Source: Synechococcus sp. AG-673-A03 (GTDB taxonomy: Bacteria > Cyanobacteriota > Cyanobacteriia > PCC-6307 > Cyanobiaceae). Taken from it: 45,625 nt of DNA. Numbering within the stretch: position 1 is the stretch's first letter; every line of letters begins with the position of its first letter. Positions 32,401 to 40,385 of this stretch are shown one piece after another. Both the position numbers and the translations under genes were made by a program. The notes below the pieces were generated by a model. It saw only the letters and a list, made by a program, of their open reading frames with translations, was not told where the DNA came from and did not search any database. The stretch lies in the NCBI GenBank assembly GCA_003211275.1, contig QCTE01000011.1:1-45625 (forward strand). Reading direction: 5' to 3'.

Positions 32401-35400
32401 ATCCTGAACCAGGAATGTCTTATCAGAGGTCAGATTGTTATCGGTGATATAGATTGCATCCCCATTTCGACTGAGAGTGACGCCCTGACTATCTGTACCG
32501 ATCGCACTCAAACCAGCAAGATTTAAGCCAACTTTGTCGTCATTATCTAAATCGTGCTTGAAAGTTGTTTCATAAGACTGGATCGAGCCTGTCTCAATAG
32601 AACTTTCCTCAAGGATTGAACCCTTGAGATCAACGTAATCCAAATTCCAACGCACATCAACATTTTCACTTCCATCGATGGTTCTAATTTCAGATTCTTT
32701 GACAGCAACAACATATACATCCTTCCCATTTAAAGTTGTTTTTTCAGCCGCTACAGCGTCACGCCTGAAGGTGACATCACCATCAACATTGAGTTCTGTA
32801 TAATCAGGAGAATCACCCCAGCTATACAGGATTTCAACCACTCCACCTGTTGAATCTTCAATAAAGAACTGATCTCGAGTGTTAGTTGTTCCCTGCTTGC
32901 GCTTTAAACCGACATCACCTAGATCCGTCTCAACATCAATTAATTGAGTGAGATTAAAGCCGATACTGCCCGATAAATCCAGATCGTCCTTAAAGATCGT
33001 TGTTTCCTTCGCTTCAATACTACTAGACCAAGACGACTCCCCGATCACGCCAGTGGAACTAAGGGATAGAACTTCCCAGAATTTTTCTACGTCACCTGAA
33101 TACTTTTCCGTGCGCTCAACAGCTAAAGAGTAAGAGTTGTCATCGTTTTTCTCAACAGCTACGGCATTACTGGACCCCCAGCTGCCAGAGAAGTCAAATG
33201 AAGGAAATTCATTAAATTCATTGGTAACAGCAAACTCAAGTTTGTCATCTGGAGAGAACACATAGAGCAATCCATCAGTATCTTTTTTCAAATAGTATCC
33301 ATTCTTATCACGAGTTGAGCGCTGAAGTTTTCCTGTGTTGACGCCCACAAAACTATCTTGATCAACATCCTGTTTAAACAGAGATGATTCAAATGGGGTA
33401 ATCGAATCTGCCCATATGGTCTTAGAGAAATCAACCGATCCATCCTCTTTGATTGCATACACTTGCCAGCCACTATCTTGCCCGGTCCTGCCAGTATCCG
33501 TTTCGGTCCAGGTATGGTCTTGCTTGACAGCAACTTGATAGAGACCGGCCTCATTTTTCTCGACGGCCTTGACGACAGCTTTTGAGCTACCCCCTTCCCA
33601 TTTATCATCATGTTCTATCCACGAATCCTGGATGGCAATTTGCTTTTCTCCATCAACAATAAAGATCTGACCATCAGCTTCTCCTAGCTTGACTCCGAAC
33701 GTATCTGTATTACGTAGAGCTATATCAATGTTTCCAGAGAAGTCCTTATCGCCATTTAAATCTTGCTTAAATTCATCTTCATAGGTAGTAATCGAAGGCG
33801 TAAAAATCGTTGCAGACGTGTCAAGGATTCCATCGAGTGAAACCTTGTAAATTTCCCATTCAACACGACTTGTTGTGGGCGTTTTGTCGGCTGAATTCTC
33901 AAAATAAGCATCTTCAAGCTTTACTGCTACACGATAATAATCATCTGATGAACCTCCGTCCCACAACTCTGCAGCAACTGGTGTGATCTTAAAATATCCA
34001 TTATCCCATTTTTCATCAACAAAAACAGTCGGGAAACCTCCACTTTGATCTTTAACATCAACTTGCTTTTTCGTTGTTGGATCAACAATATGGACTGTAT
34101 TGGCTGTTGATTTCCACAGTCCAACACCAGCTGTATCTGTAGAAAGCTGCTCTAACTTTGAAACATCAATACCAATTTTACCGTCTTTATCAATATCCTC
34201 TTTAATGATTGATTCAAAACCTGCAATGCTCTCAGTAAAGAAGGGTGGATTAGACCAACTCGATTTACCATCCTTGTCTAGATTGTAAATCTCATAATAT
34301 GTGGATGTTTGTTCTTCTTCATCCTCACTCTCTTCGCTGTCACCACCCTCTTCATTATCAACAGCAAATTCAAGACTTAAATTATCAATACTGAAGATGT
34401 CACGAGCGCTAGCAGTATCGATTGAAGAATTAAAGGCTTCGCGCAGAGAGAATGAAGAAATCGCTTGATCTTCAGCAGCTTCAAATGAAATGTATTCAAC
34501 AACTGACTGGCTCGCGTCACCAGGAACCGTTGTGACCGTGGAATGGATGAGAGAATTTGATGTATCTCTGACATCAAGAAATACATCTCTCTTGATTTCA
34601 CGGCCCATCAGGTAAAAACCAAATGCCGATACTGGGTTATTGAAAGCATCTCCAGAAGCTGCTTCATTACCGTAAAAATAAACATTCAGACCACCTTCTT
34701 CTTGCTCACTTGGTAACACTTCAAGGAATTGATCTCTTGATTCAGGGGGTGTAGTTGTAGTATTAAATCCTTGAGTAATATTGATACCTCGATCAATATT
34801 TGAGCCCGAGTTAATGCGGGCGAGATCCGGTTCATCAGGGCCACCACTGTGGCCAACTTTATTCAGATTGAAGTGAACGCGATTACCATCAAAATCTCCA
34901 CCATCAGCAACGATATATTCAATCGTTCCTTCTGCCGTTCCATTGGCGTGATCACCCTTTGCATCACCAGTCACTAAGGTTGTGCGCCCAGTAGATGAAG
35001 ACGATGATGCTGGGCTGAAACTGCTATATGGCGATGATGTGCCAGCTAAATATTGGTGATCATTGCTGACAAATCCACCGCTGTAAGAACCATTGACATC
35101 CAACCATCCGTTATCTTCCTCGAAGGTGATTAAAATATCATCTTCTAATGTACCTGTGAAACTTGTCGCAAGCGTATAAGCTGAGTTGTAGTCAGTAGAG
35201 ATTATCGTATCTGCACGTTTGGACCTAGCAATAATGTCGTGAGCTGAATTAAATCCAGAATGAGATGTTGAAGCGAGTGATATTTCAGCATCAGACCCAC
35301 TTAACTGCGATTGAGCCTCTGCAGATGTTTTGAGCGTGGTTAATCTTTCCTCATCGGCCCCTTGTTCATCCTCACCGCCGCTGTGAGTTTCTTCATGCTT

Positions 35401-36447
35401 TACGACTACGACATAGCCGCCATTGGCTGTTCCTTCCGCTGCAACAACAACGGAAGATGATGAACCACCCTCAAAACGCTCTTCCCTTTCAAGCTCTAAC
35501 GAGAAGCCATATTCATCTGAAACCTTTTTCGTAACTCCATTGTCAACGATATAAATATCACCATTACCTTTAAATCGCTTTACAGTAACGCCCGAATCTA
35601 GCGAAGTGTCGGTAGTGATTTTCTCGAGGACGCTGTTATCAAAACCAATGGATTTATCACCATTGAAATCGTAGTTAAAAACTTTTTCGTAATTAACGAT
35701 ATCCACATTGAAAAGATTTTGGCCAACACTCCCTCCATTTTCATTAAATGCATTGATCAACCATTCCGTGTCCGAATAGCTTTTGCCTTCCCAGGTTGAT
35801 GTAAAGGTTTCTTCAATGGCAACCACATATTGCTTGGCTTCAGAATCCCAGGCTGCCTGCACCGCTTCTCGCTCAAAGCCCGAACCATCGGAATTCTTTT
35901 CGTCGAAATCAAATCGAATACCATTACCCTCTGGATCCTTCAGTTTAAGGATATTCTCTTTATCCTTAATATAATTATCTCCATCAGAATCGACTGCTAA
36001 AACAACATCGCCAACGTCACCATTTTTAGGGGTGACTTCAACAACAATTCCGGTTTTGCCGTCTTTGTCTAAGTCAAGCTTGACACGTTCTTCGATCTCA
36101 CCAATGGTCTCCGAGAATAATGACGACTTCCAATTCAATATTCCTGATGATGAAGCAGGGATGACGCCCCAAGCCAGTCCATCACCGTGATTTTCATGAA
36201 TAACAACCTGATAGCCGTCGCCATCTTTTTGAGCTGAATGGACCTTATGAAATTTATTGCCGCTATCCCATTCTTCATACAAGAGTTGAGGCCACACATC
36301 ACCATTGCGATCCTTTAAAGGGATGGGAATACTTTCACCAGAAGGCCAGAGATAAACATGCCCTTCTTTGTCGTAATAAACAGGAATATTACCCTGGTTG
36401 GCATCAATTTTGGTCAGCTCAGAGAGTTCGGGGATAACGAAACTCAT
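29404..36447 (-). CDS. Giant EF-hand-module / RTX-type secreted or surface protein
   Basis: The product has 2,347 residues from ATG 36447 (MSFVIPELSEL) and no Sec signal. About eleven modules of roughly 140 residues each end in a calcium-loop motif such as DLDKDGKTGI, DFNGDKSIGF, DIDKDGKIGI, DVDQDSFVGV, DLDNDDKVGL and DFNGDGSKTR (residues about 127, 264, 755, 902, 1032, 1160, 1304, 1447, 1587, 1727, 1870). The Trp-containing strands between them resemble the W_rich_C domains of cyanobacterial surface proteins. A 250-residue non-repeated insert sits between modules two and three. A Pro/Ser linker (SPSPTPTPDS) leads to RTX-like repeats (GGDDNFVNGNMGSDQ, GGDGNDLISVEG) and a hydrophobic end (TVDQVTLV), as in type I-secreted proteins. 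Calcium-dependent adhesion or a motility/defence coat is inference. No transporter lies in the window. Confidence 0.88.
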   Translation of the reverse strand: MSFVIPELSELTKIDANQGNIPVYYDKEGHVYLWPSGESIPIPLKDRNGDVWPQLLYEEWDSGNKFHKVHSAQKDGDGYQVVIHENHGDGLAWGVIPASSSGILNWKSSLFSETIGEIEERVKLDLDKDGKTGIVVEVTPKNGDVGDVVLAVDSDGDNYIKDKENILKLKDPEGNGIRFDFDEKNSDGSGFEREAVQAAWDSEAKQYVVAIEETFTSTWEGKSYSDTEWLINAFNENGGSVGQNLFNVDIVNYEKVFNYDFNGDKSIGFDNSVLEKITTDTSLDSGVTVKRFKGNGDIYIVDNGVTKKVSDEYGFSLELEREERFEGGSSSSVVVAAEGTANGGYVVVVKHEETHSGGEDEQGADEERLTTLKTSAEAQSQLSGSDAEISLASTSHSGFNSAHDIIARSKRADTIISTDYNSAYTLATSFTGTLEDDILITFEEDNGWLDVNGSYSGGFVSNDHQYLAGTSSPYSSFSPASSSSSTGRTTLVTGDAKGDHANGTAEGTIEYIVADGGDFDGNRVHFNLNKVGHSGGPDEPDLARINSGSNIDRGINITQGFNTTTTPPESRDQFLEVLPSEQEEGGLNVYFYGNEAASGDAFNNPVSAFGFYLMGREIKRDVFLDVRDTSNSLIHSTVTTVPGDASQSVVEYISFEAAEDQAISSFSLREAFNSSIDTASARDIFSIDNLSLEFAVDNEEGGDSEESEDEEEQTSTYYEIYNLDKDGKSSWSNPPFFTESIAGFESIIKEDIDKDGKIGIDVSKLEQLSTDTAGVGLWKSTANTVHIVDPTTKKQVDVKDQSGGFPTVFVDEKWDNGYFKITPVAAELWDGGSSDDYYRVAVKLEDAYFENSADKTPTTSRVEWEIYKVSLDGILDTSATIFTPSITTYEDEFKQDLNGDKDFSGNIDIALRNTDTFGVKLGEADGQIFIVDGEKQIAIQDSWIEHDDKWEGGSSKAVVKAVEKNEAGLYQVAVKQDHTWTETDTGRTGQDSGWQVYAIKEDGSVDFSKTIWADSITPFESSLFKQDVDQDSFVGVNTGKLQRSTRDKNGYYLKKDTDGLLYVFSPDDKLEFAVTNEFNEFPSFDFSGSWGSSNAVAVEKNDDNSYSLAVERTEKYSGDVEKFWEVLSLSSTGVIGESSWSSSIEAKETTIFKDDLDLSGSIGFNLTQLIDVETDLGDVGLKRKQGTTNTRDQFFIEDSTGGVVEILYSWGDSPDYTELNVDGDVTFRRDAVAAEKTTLNGKDVYVVAVKESEIRTIDGSENVDVRWNLDYVDLKGSILEESSIETGSIQSYETTFKHDLDNDDKVGLNLAGLSAIGTDSQGVTLSRNGDAIYITDNNLTSDKTFLVQDEWGDTPDIEWGDQDSSSKSTVYAVESFVDPLDSINKYLLLVKNVEEFDGDKTESWQTFKIKEKNVGKKDWYLDYISATTSKSVRKIEPLIKQDLDGDKNFAAINPTTKRITTDLSTTGQTGITLLEDEDGKGGLYLQKGTQITEIVDLNGGSVDFSPIKWGGIKKEQKAYAAEAVLKDGDITSYNLLVKETETTAAGQVTTKWNHYEVSKLGILDQASKRSSDNAELFEKDLNQDISGDSKIFNSDNLTLSAVTTDSGVDKLYTDDSNRLYVQLSGSNSRQALFDSDGDALIVNERFTEGNTTTDVAAIAIESLRTVDTPFLRLLVESKETTGDVTDKEYWTMNVNQNTFEADRSTTIVHSNLKPLEIGFNMNLDDTTGVYSYNQKSAVKKATDTYGAELRSIDNILSVTEKTGGQETTYDIVDKASRFNISLDVERKASGKPTLKKESLAIEKKLDKKDEYRLIVKETSTFNSESDVSYLQYTLEEDKKTNSLLLDSSSIEFLNASDIDETSYQEDFNGDGSKTRASTKSSTQGLVKKGAAVKIKKEFESVANSNFTTIKSASDATDANDIALFGSKTSSESAARNEIQVNVAKDVSSQMLEQAKNDAGTAKVSTKSASTSDSVSSTSVSPSSSTSQQVGSASEAKIKPLTDLLDFSVTTTDPSQFGQIQSVTMVLNDIGADDDAPVFYKKDKSTGSFVAFTYDANTGEGALWNAQDKTLTINVRDNGRYDWNDQLGVIRDPGFVGFAAALTPSPSPTPTPDSGDSSVVKKPEIFQYADKDDYLLNQRDVKLRMMGGDDVVEIIGGDDNFVNGNMGSDQILVRGGKGRYLGGSEGDVFIAYGGEENFVYGQKGDDEIHVRGGFGTYSGGDGNDLISVEGTITSGTLVNGNDGKDVVTGRVAGVTYRGGADDDELAVSQGDVWGDQGDDIFTGRTGDGYAVIHDYSVDEDRINLDQVYGRGSGGSWKNVDNGLMFTDSSGDQIMLLLGIDTVDQVTLV

Positions 36448-36760
36448 AACAAGCAATCACGATTTTTTTAATCTTAGTGAATTACAAAAACAAAACTGCT
36501 TTCTTTTCAACAAAACGTCACAGCTGATTCTTTGCTTGTCTTGCTGAACAACTCGTTTCATCGATTTCGTGCGTCGACAACGAATTGCGACTCAATCAGC
36601 ATATAGTGAGCATAATACAATGAACTTTGAAAGGTATTACGAAATGGCTTTATAGACAATTGCGACCCCACCACTAGCAGCATTCCATCGATTCAGCCAA
36701 TAACTTGTGAAATTCGATTCAAAAGGATTGCAACTCTTCTCAGAGCCTAAGCGCTAATCA
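36448..36760. other. Upstream region of the giant gene, 313 bp
   Basis: Clearly AT-rich, with T- and A-runs and no gene. It should contain the promoter and leader for the giant gene. I see no strong operator or terminator; TATAGTGAGCATAATAC near 36602 could carry a -10 element for either strand. Confidence 0.4.
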
Positions 36761-37111
36761 TTAGTCAGCCATTTTATAAAGGTCGGGGAAAAGCCTTTTG
36801 GCTCGTTGCGGGCAATGATCGATGGCATAAGACATCATGCCTTCAATCATAGGCATTGCGTAGCGATCATCTTCAAAATCCATTTCGCTGATCACTGACA
36901 TCGGAATGCTTGCCTGACCCATGGCAATGGCAGTTCCTTTTTCCATCGCTTCTTGAGCTGCTTTATTCGCGCAATACTGTTTTCCAGCTTGCGTACCGAT
37001 ACTGTATGAAAACTGGATTTTTTCTTGCAGTGTTGCTGCGCAAAGAGAACTTGGAGTTGATAGCGCCAAGGCGATAGAAGCAGCTGCTACCAATCGATTG
37101 CGGAGGTTCAT
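36761..37111 (-). CDS. Exported 116-aa protein
   Basis: ATG 37111 (MNLRNRLVAAASIALALS) begins a Sec signal with likely cleavage after CAA near residue 26. The mature part has two Cys (KQYCANKAA, DHCPQRAKRL), an alternating helical/Met-rich composition (AMPMIEGMMSYAI) and a short charged end. No domain is recognisable. It is the nearest gene upstream of the giant protein and may be exported with it. Confidence 0.65.
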   Translation of the reverse strand: MNLRNRLVAAASIALALSTPSSLCAATLQEKIQFSYSIGTQAGKQYCANKAAQEAMEKGTAIAMGQASIPMSVISEMDFEDDRYAMPMIEGMMSYAIDHCPQRAKRLFPDLYKMAD

Positions 37112-37228
37112 ACTGTTGCCCTTAAGCCTCAAAATCTAGTATAGCCACTACATGCATACCAGAAATATCGACGAACTTGATGCTTTCTCCCGCATCGCTG
37201 CCATCAGACGTTGCTCACATGAATTGAT

Positions 37229-37375
37229 TCAATCTGGAAGCTGGATGTCTTTTTCGAGCTCTTCAACAGGAAGCTGATACGTCTCGATACGATCAATATC
37301 CGGTTCAATATTTTCACTCTTGGGAGCTTGTGAAGCTGATGGAGATGGGATTGAGACCGAGCCAGACTTAGCCAC
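37229..37375 (-). CDS. 48-aa frame, second half of a split gene?
   Basis: GTG 37375 overlaps the stop region of the upstream ORF by eight bases and gives 48 residues, VAKSGSVSIPSPSASQAPKS, then an acidic end (ENIEPDIDRIETYQLPVEELEKDIQ). The end looks genuinely coding. It may be an overlapping gene or the continuation of the 37368-37577 gene after a frameshift. Confidence 0.35.
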   Translation of the reverse strand: MAKSGSVSIPSPSASQAPKSENIEPDIDRIETYQLPVEELEKDIQLPD

Positions 37376-37577
37376 CCTCCATCGATTGTTGATGGCTGTG
37401 CTGGCGAAACAGATCGCTGGCCTCGTCAATTTCAGTGAGTTCAGCTTTGTTCTGAGGTTTGTCGTCTTGACGACGCTGCTGCTGCTGTTCACGCTCCTGT
37501 TGCTGCTCTTCCCTACGCACAGCCCGTGCATAGGCGTCGCTTGAATCAGAACTGTTTCGGCGCTGTTCAGGGCTCAT
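37368..37577 (-). CDS. Small Gln/Glu-rich protein
   Basis: ATG 37577 gives 69 residues, highly polar (SSDAYARAVRREEQQQEREQQQQRRQDD) and followed by KAELTEIDEASDLFRQHSHQQ. A low-complexity, helix-forming protein; the reading frame ends with TAA 37368, while the neighbouring frame continues with plausible sequence. A frameshift between about 37375 and 37385 would join them. Confidence 0.45.
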   Translation of the reverse strand: MSPEQRRNSSDSSDAYARAVRREEQQQEREQQQQRRQDDKPQNKAELTEIDEASDLFRQHSHQQSMEGG

Positions 37578-37655
37578 GAACCCACAGTTCGAACATCGGC
37601 CAATCTCTCATCCCAACAACAGCGCTGCAATCATGACTGTCGATCTCAAGGCGTG

Positions 37656-38309
37656 ATGAACAAGGGGGAAAGAGCCAGAGTGATCCTCGATCGGCTGAAT
37701 GAGCAGTATCCCGAGACGCCGATCCCCCTGGATCACAGCGATGCCTTCACGCTGCTGATCGCCGTTCTGCTCAGTGCTCAGTGCACCGACAAAAAGGTGA
37801 ATGAAGTGACTCCAGCACTGTTCTCCGCTGGACCAACGCCCGCTGCCATGGCAGCACTCGACGAAACAGAGATCCACCGCCACATCCGTCAGCTGGGACT
37901 GGCCAAAACCAAAGCACGCAATGTGCACAAGCTCGCCCACATCCTCGTGAATGTCCACGACGGAGTCGTTCCAGAGAGTTTTGAAGAGCTTGAAGCGCTA
38001 CCAGGCGTCGGTCACAAGACCGCCAGCGTGGTGATGGCGCAGGCTTTCGGTGTCCCTGCATTCCCCGTGGATACTCACATTCATCGCCTGGCTCAGCGCT
38101 GGGGGTTGAGCAAAGGCGACAGCGTTGTGAAAACAGAAGCAGATCTCAAGGCTCTCTTCCCAGAGGAGCACTGGAATCGACTGCATCTGCAGATCATTTT
38201 CTACGGCCGTGAGCACTGCAGTGCACGCGGCTGCGATGGCACCGTCTGCAAGCTGTGCCGAGAGCTCTACCCGAAACGCCGCAAGCCGGTGATCTGGCGT
38301 AAACCCTGA
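37656..38309 (+). CDS. nth: Endonuclease III (base-excision DNA glycosylase/AP lyase)
   Basis: From ATG 37656 there are 217 residues. The HhH motif is [13 protein letters not shown] (residues about 111-123), with catalytic Lys121, and Asp139 in [16 protein letters not shown]. Nth removes oxidised pyrimidines and cuts the resulting AP site. The C-terminal Cys are 188, 193, 198 and 201 ([14 protein letters not shown]), i.e. C-x4-C-x4-C-x2-C, not the canonical C-x6-C-x2-C-x5-C of the [4Fe-4S] loop; this difference is real in the sequence. The stop overlaps thiD by one base (TGATG). Confidence 0.95.
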   Translation: MNKGERARVILDRLNEQYPETPIPLDHSDAFTLLIAVLLSAQCTDKKVNEVTPALFSAGPTPAAMAALDETEIHRHIRQLGLAKTKARNVHKLAHILVNVHDGVVPESFEELEALPGVGHKTASVVMAQAFGVPAFPVDTHIHRLAQRWGLSKGDSVVKTEADLKALFPEEHWNRLHLQIIFYGREHCSARGCDGTVCKLCRELYPKRRKPVIWRKP

Positions 38310-39127
38310 TGCAGGCCAAACACATCACTCCACCGATCGCCCTCACCATCGCGGGAAGCGATTCAGGAGGAGGTGCCGGAATCCAGGCTGATTTGCGCGC
38401 CTTCATGGCCTTCAGGGTTCATGGCTGCAGTGCCCTGACCTGCGTCACCGCGCAAAACACCTGCGGAGTAACCCGAGTGGATCCGATACCGCCCGCAGGC
38501 CTGGAGGCACAGCTGCAAGCCGTCAAGAACGACCTGCCTGTCGATGCACTGAAAACCGGCATGCTGCTGAATCGCGAGCTGATTCAAACCACCGCTGAAC
38601 TCTTACGGCACTGGAGCATCCCCAAGGTGATCGACCCGGTGATGGTGAGCCGCACAGGCGCCGTGCTGCTGGAAGATGACGCAATCGCCGCGCTTCGCGA
38701 CGACCTGCTGCCGCTGGCAACCCTGCTGACCCCGAATCGCCATGAGGCGCATTTGCTCAGCGGCCATGAACTGAGCGACGACAGTGACATCGAAGCAGCA
38801 GCAGCCGTGATCCACGCCCAAGGACCTGCGGCAGTTCTGATCAAAAGCGGCAGCGATCGATCCCAGGGTGGCCGGGATCTGCTGTTCAACGGGACGCCTC
38901 AATGGCTTGAGGGCTCCTGGGTCGACACTCCGCATACCCACGGCACAGGCTGCACGCTGTCAGCAGCCATCACAGCAGGACTGGCTCTCGGACAGGATCT
39001 CGATGTGGCGATTACGGCGGCGCGTGCGTATGTCAAGCAAGGCCTGAGGCAGGCTCTGGCCATCGGTCAGGGGCAAGGCCCGATCTGCCACTGGGCAGCA
39101 ATCAGACCCATCAGAGATGCTGATTAA
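38309..39127 (+). CDS. thiD: Hydroxymethylpyrimidine/phosphomethylpyrimidine kinase
   Basis: The 272-residue protein is a ribokinase-fold ThiD. N-terminal [20 protein letters not shown] is the diagnostic motif. [20 protein letters not shown] and the Gly-rich [12 protein letters not shown] near residue 210 (anion hole and catalytic Asp region, here HGTGC) follow. It phosphorylates HMP and HMP-P in thiamine synthesis in the cytoplasm. The overlap with nth (shared A) implies co-translation, although the functions are unrelated. It ends ten bases into the frame of the following hli gene. Confidence 0.95.
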   Translation: MQAKHITPPIALTIAGSDSGGGAGIQADLRAFMAFRVHGCSALTCVTAQNTCGVTRVDPIPPAGLEAQLQAVKNDLPVDALKTGMLLNRELIQTTAELLRHWSIPKVIDPVMVSRTGAVLLEDDAIAALRDDLLPLATLLTPNRHEAHLLSGHELSDDSDIEAAAAVIHAQGPAAVLIKSGSDRSQGGRDLLFNGTPQWLEGSWVDTPHTHGTGCTLSAAITAGLALGQDLDVAITAARAYVKQGLRQALAIGQGQGPICHWAAIRPIRDAD

Positions 39128-39176
39128 GAACAAATGTCAACGTGCTGTTACATTGCTAAACATCCGCAACGGTTCT

Positions 39177-39413
39177 GTGAATCAGCAACAAGCAAGTGAC
39201 AAGTGGTTCCAGGATTCAGCTGCCCACGCCATCCATGAACAGCAGCTGGAGCGGGTGGAACGTTTCAATGGCCGTGCCGCCATGTTGGGCATCGTGATCG
39301 GCGTTCTCACTGAAGCCATCACAGGCCAGGGAATCGTCCATCAGATCGGACTCGGCCCCTTAGTTGATGGTTACGTCGCCTGCAGCGCCAAATATCTTCC
39401 GTTCTGTTTCTGA
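39177..39413 (+). CDS. hli: High-light-inducible protein (Hli)
   Basis: The open frame begins at ATG 39117 inside thiD, but GTG 39177 (VNQQQASDKWFQDSAAH) makes a more usual 78-residue Hli. The pigment-binding helix is ERVERFNGRAAMLGIVIGVL, with the conserved Glu and Asn/Arg, followed by TEAITGQGIVHQIGLG, a typical second part. A thylakoid photoprotection role is established for the family. A further Cys-containing extension (VACSAKYLPFCF) ends the protein, an unusual addition. A tandem repeat follows the stop. Confidence 0.9.
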   Translation: MNQQQASDKWFQDSAAHAIHEQQLERVERFNGRAAMLGIVIGVLTEAITGQGIVHQIGLGPLVDGYVACSAKYLPFCF

Positions 39414-39425
39414 CTCGGCTGAAGA

Positions 39426-39461
39426 CCTGCAGGTCTCACTCCGCCTGCAGGCCTCACTCCT
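39426..39461. repeat. Tandem 18-bp repeat, two copies
   Basis: CCTGCAGGTCTCACTCCG (39426-39443) is followed immediately by CCTGCAGGCCTCACTCCT (39444-39461), 16 of 18 bases identical. Each copy begins with the palindrome CCTGCAGG. It lies just after the hli stop. It may be a slip duplication or a binding site. Confidence 0.8.
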
Positions 39462-39487
39462 AGGTTGATGCCAGTCGAACCAGAGGC

Positions 39488-39757
39488 ATGGCTCGCAAGC
39501 GGCGCAAACTGAGCAAGGAGATGGAGGCTGAGATCAAAGCAGCCGAGAAGAAAGTGGAATTCGTCTCAGCAATGATCAGAGACATCCGCGAGGAAGACGT
39601 TCAGAACGAGTACGCAGAAGCCTTTGCTCAGGTTCATGCCGCTTGCAGCCATCTGGCCGCGCTTTACGTCACCGAGGGGGTGACCGAGGAGAGTGAGGGA
39701 ACCCTGGCTCTCTACAAAGGGTTATTGACGCGATTCGAAGAGGAATACGAGCTCTGA
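39488..39757 (+). CDS. Coiled-coil-like 89-aa protein
   Basis: ATG 39488 begins a helical, charged protein: RKRRKLSKEMEAEIKAAEKKVEF (basic then acidic heptads), VSAMIRDIREEDVQNEYAEAF and a further helix (GTLALYKGLLTRFEEEYEL). Most of it could form a coiled coil. No known family or domain. It is an independent gene between the repeat and the next membrane-anchored protein. Confidence 0.68.
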   Translation: MARKRRKLSKEMEAEIKAAEKKVEFVSAMIRDIREEDVQNEYAEAFAQVHAACSHLAALYVTEGVTEESEGTLALYKGLLTRFEEEYEL

Positions 39758-39838
39758 ATTTGAGCTGCAGCTCCTGGCGCCACCCATGGCCGAGCCGCAG
39801 GAAGCCGGTACAACCGGTGCATCAAGTTCATTTAAGCC

Positions 39839-40381
39839 ATGGCAGACCAGGGCCCATCGACCTCACCAAGCTCGAATCCCCGTTGGTTCGTTCTGCTGAT
39901 GGCCAGTCGCTGGCCGCTGGCTGTGGTGATCGCCGCATGGGCCGTTGCCGTGGCGGCCATTCAGATCCTTCGCCAACCCATCCCGATTGCCTTGCCACTC
40001 AATCAGCCACTACCTGTTCGGCTCGTGGGAGGCATCACCGTTGATCAGCTCTCTGCACCGGTCAGCGTGAAGGGCGAAGAGCCTCTATCCATCGAAGCTG
40101 TCAAGGCGCTGCCCGTGAGTGGCGACGTGGGCGTACCCAAGGGTGTGGCCGTGACCGAACCCGTCAAGATTGAGGGCGGTGTCTCCGTTGAAGGTCCTGT
40201 GACGGTGGGAGAAGTCACCGCGCCGGTGAGCGTGAACGGCAGCGACGGAGGCCCAGTGCTTGTTGGCACTCCCGACGGAGAACTGCTGAATGTGACCGGA
40301 GGAGTGAAAGTGGATTCTGTTGGAGGCAAGATCAACGTGCAGCTGCGCGATGCCGCCAAATCCGTCCTGCCCCTTCCCTGA
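39839..40381 (+). CDS. Membrane-anchored beta-repeat protein
   Basis: The 180 residues begin with a polar start and one membrane helix (about 20-43, LMASRWPLAVVIAAWAVAVAAIQIL), then a Val/Pro-rich periplasmic part of repeated short strands (SAPVSVKGEEPL, ALPVSGDVGVPKGVAV, EPVKIEGGVSVEGPVTVGEVTAPVSVNG). This has the look of a trimeric beta-stack or adhesin-like stalk. An ending GGKINVQLRDAAKSVLPLP follows. The family is unknown to me. The stop is four bases upstream of the next start. Confidence 0.68.
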   Translation: MADQGPSTSPSSNPRWFVLLMASRWPLAVVIAAWAVAVAAIQILRQPIPIALPLNQPLPVRLVGGITVDQLSAPVSVKGEEPLSIEAVKALPVSGDVGVPKGVAVTEPVKIEGGVSVEGPVTVGEVTAPVSVNGSDGGPVLVGTPDGELLNVTGGVKVDSVGGKINVQLRDAAKSVLPLP

Positions 40382-40385
40382 CGCA

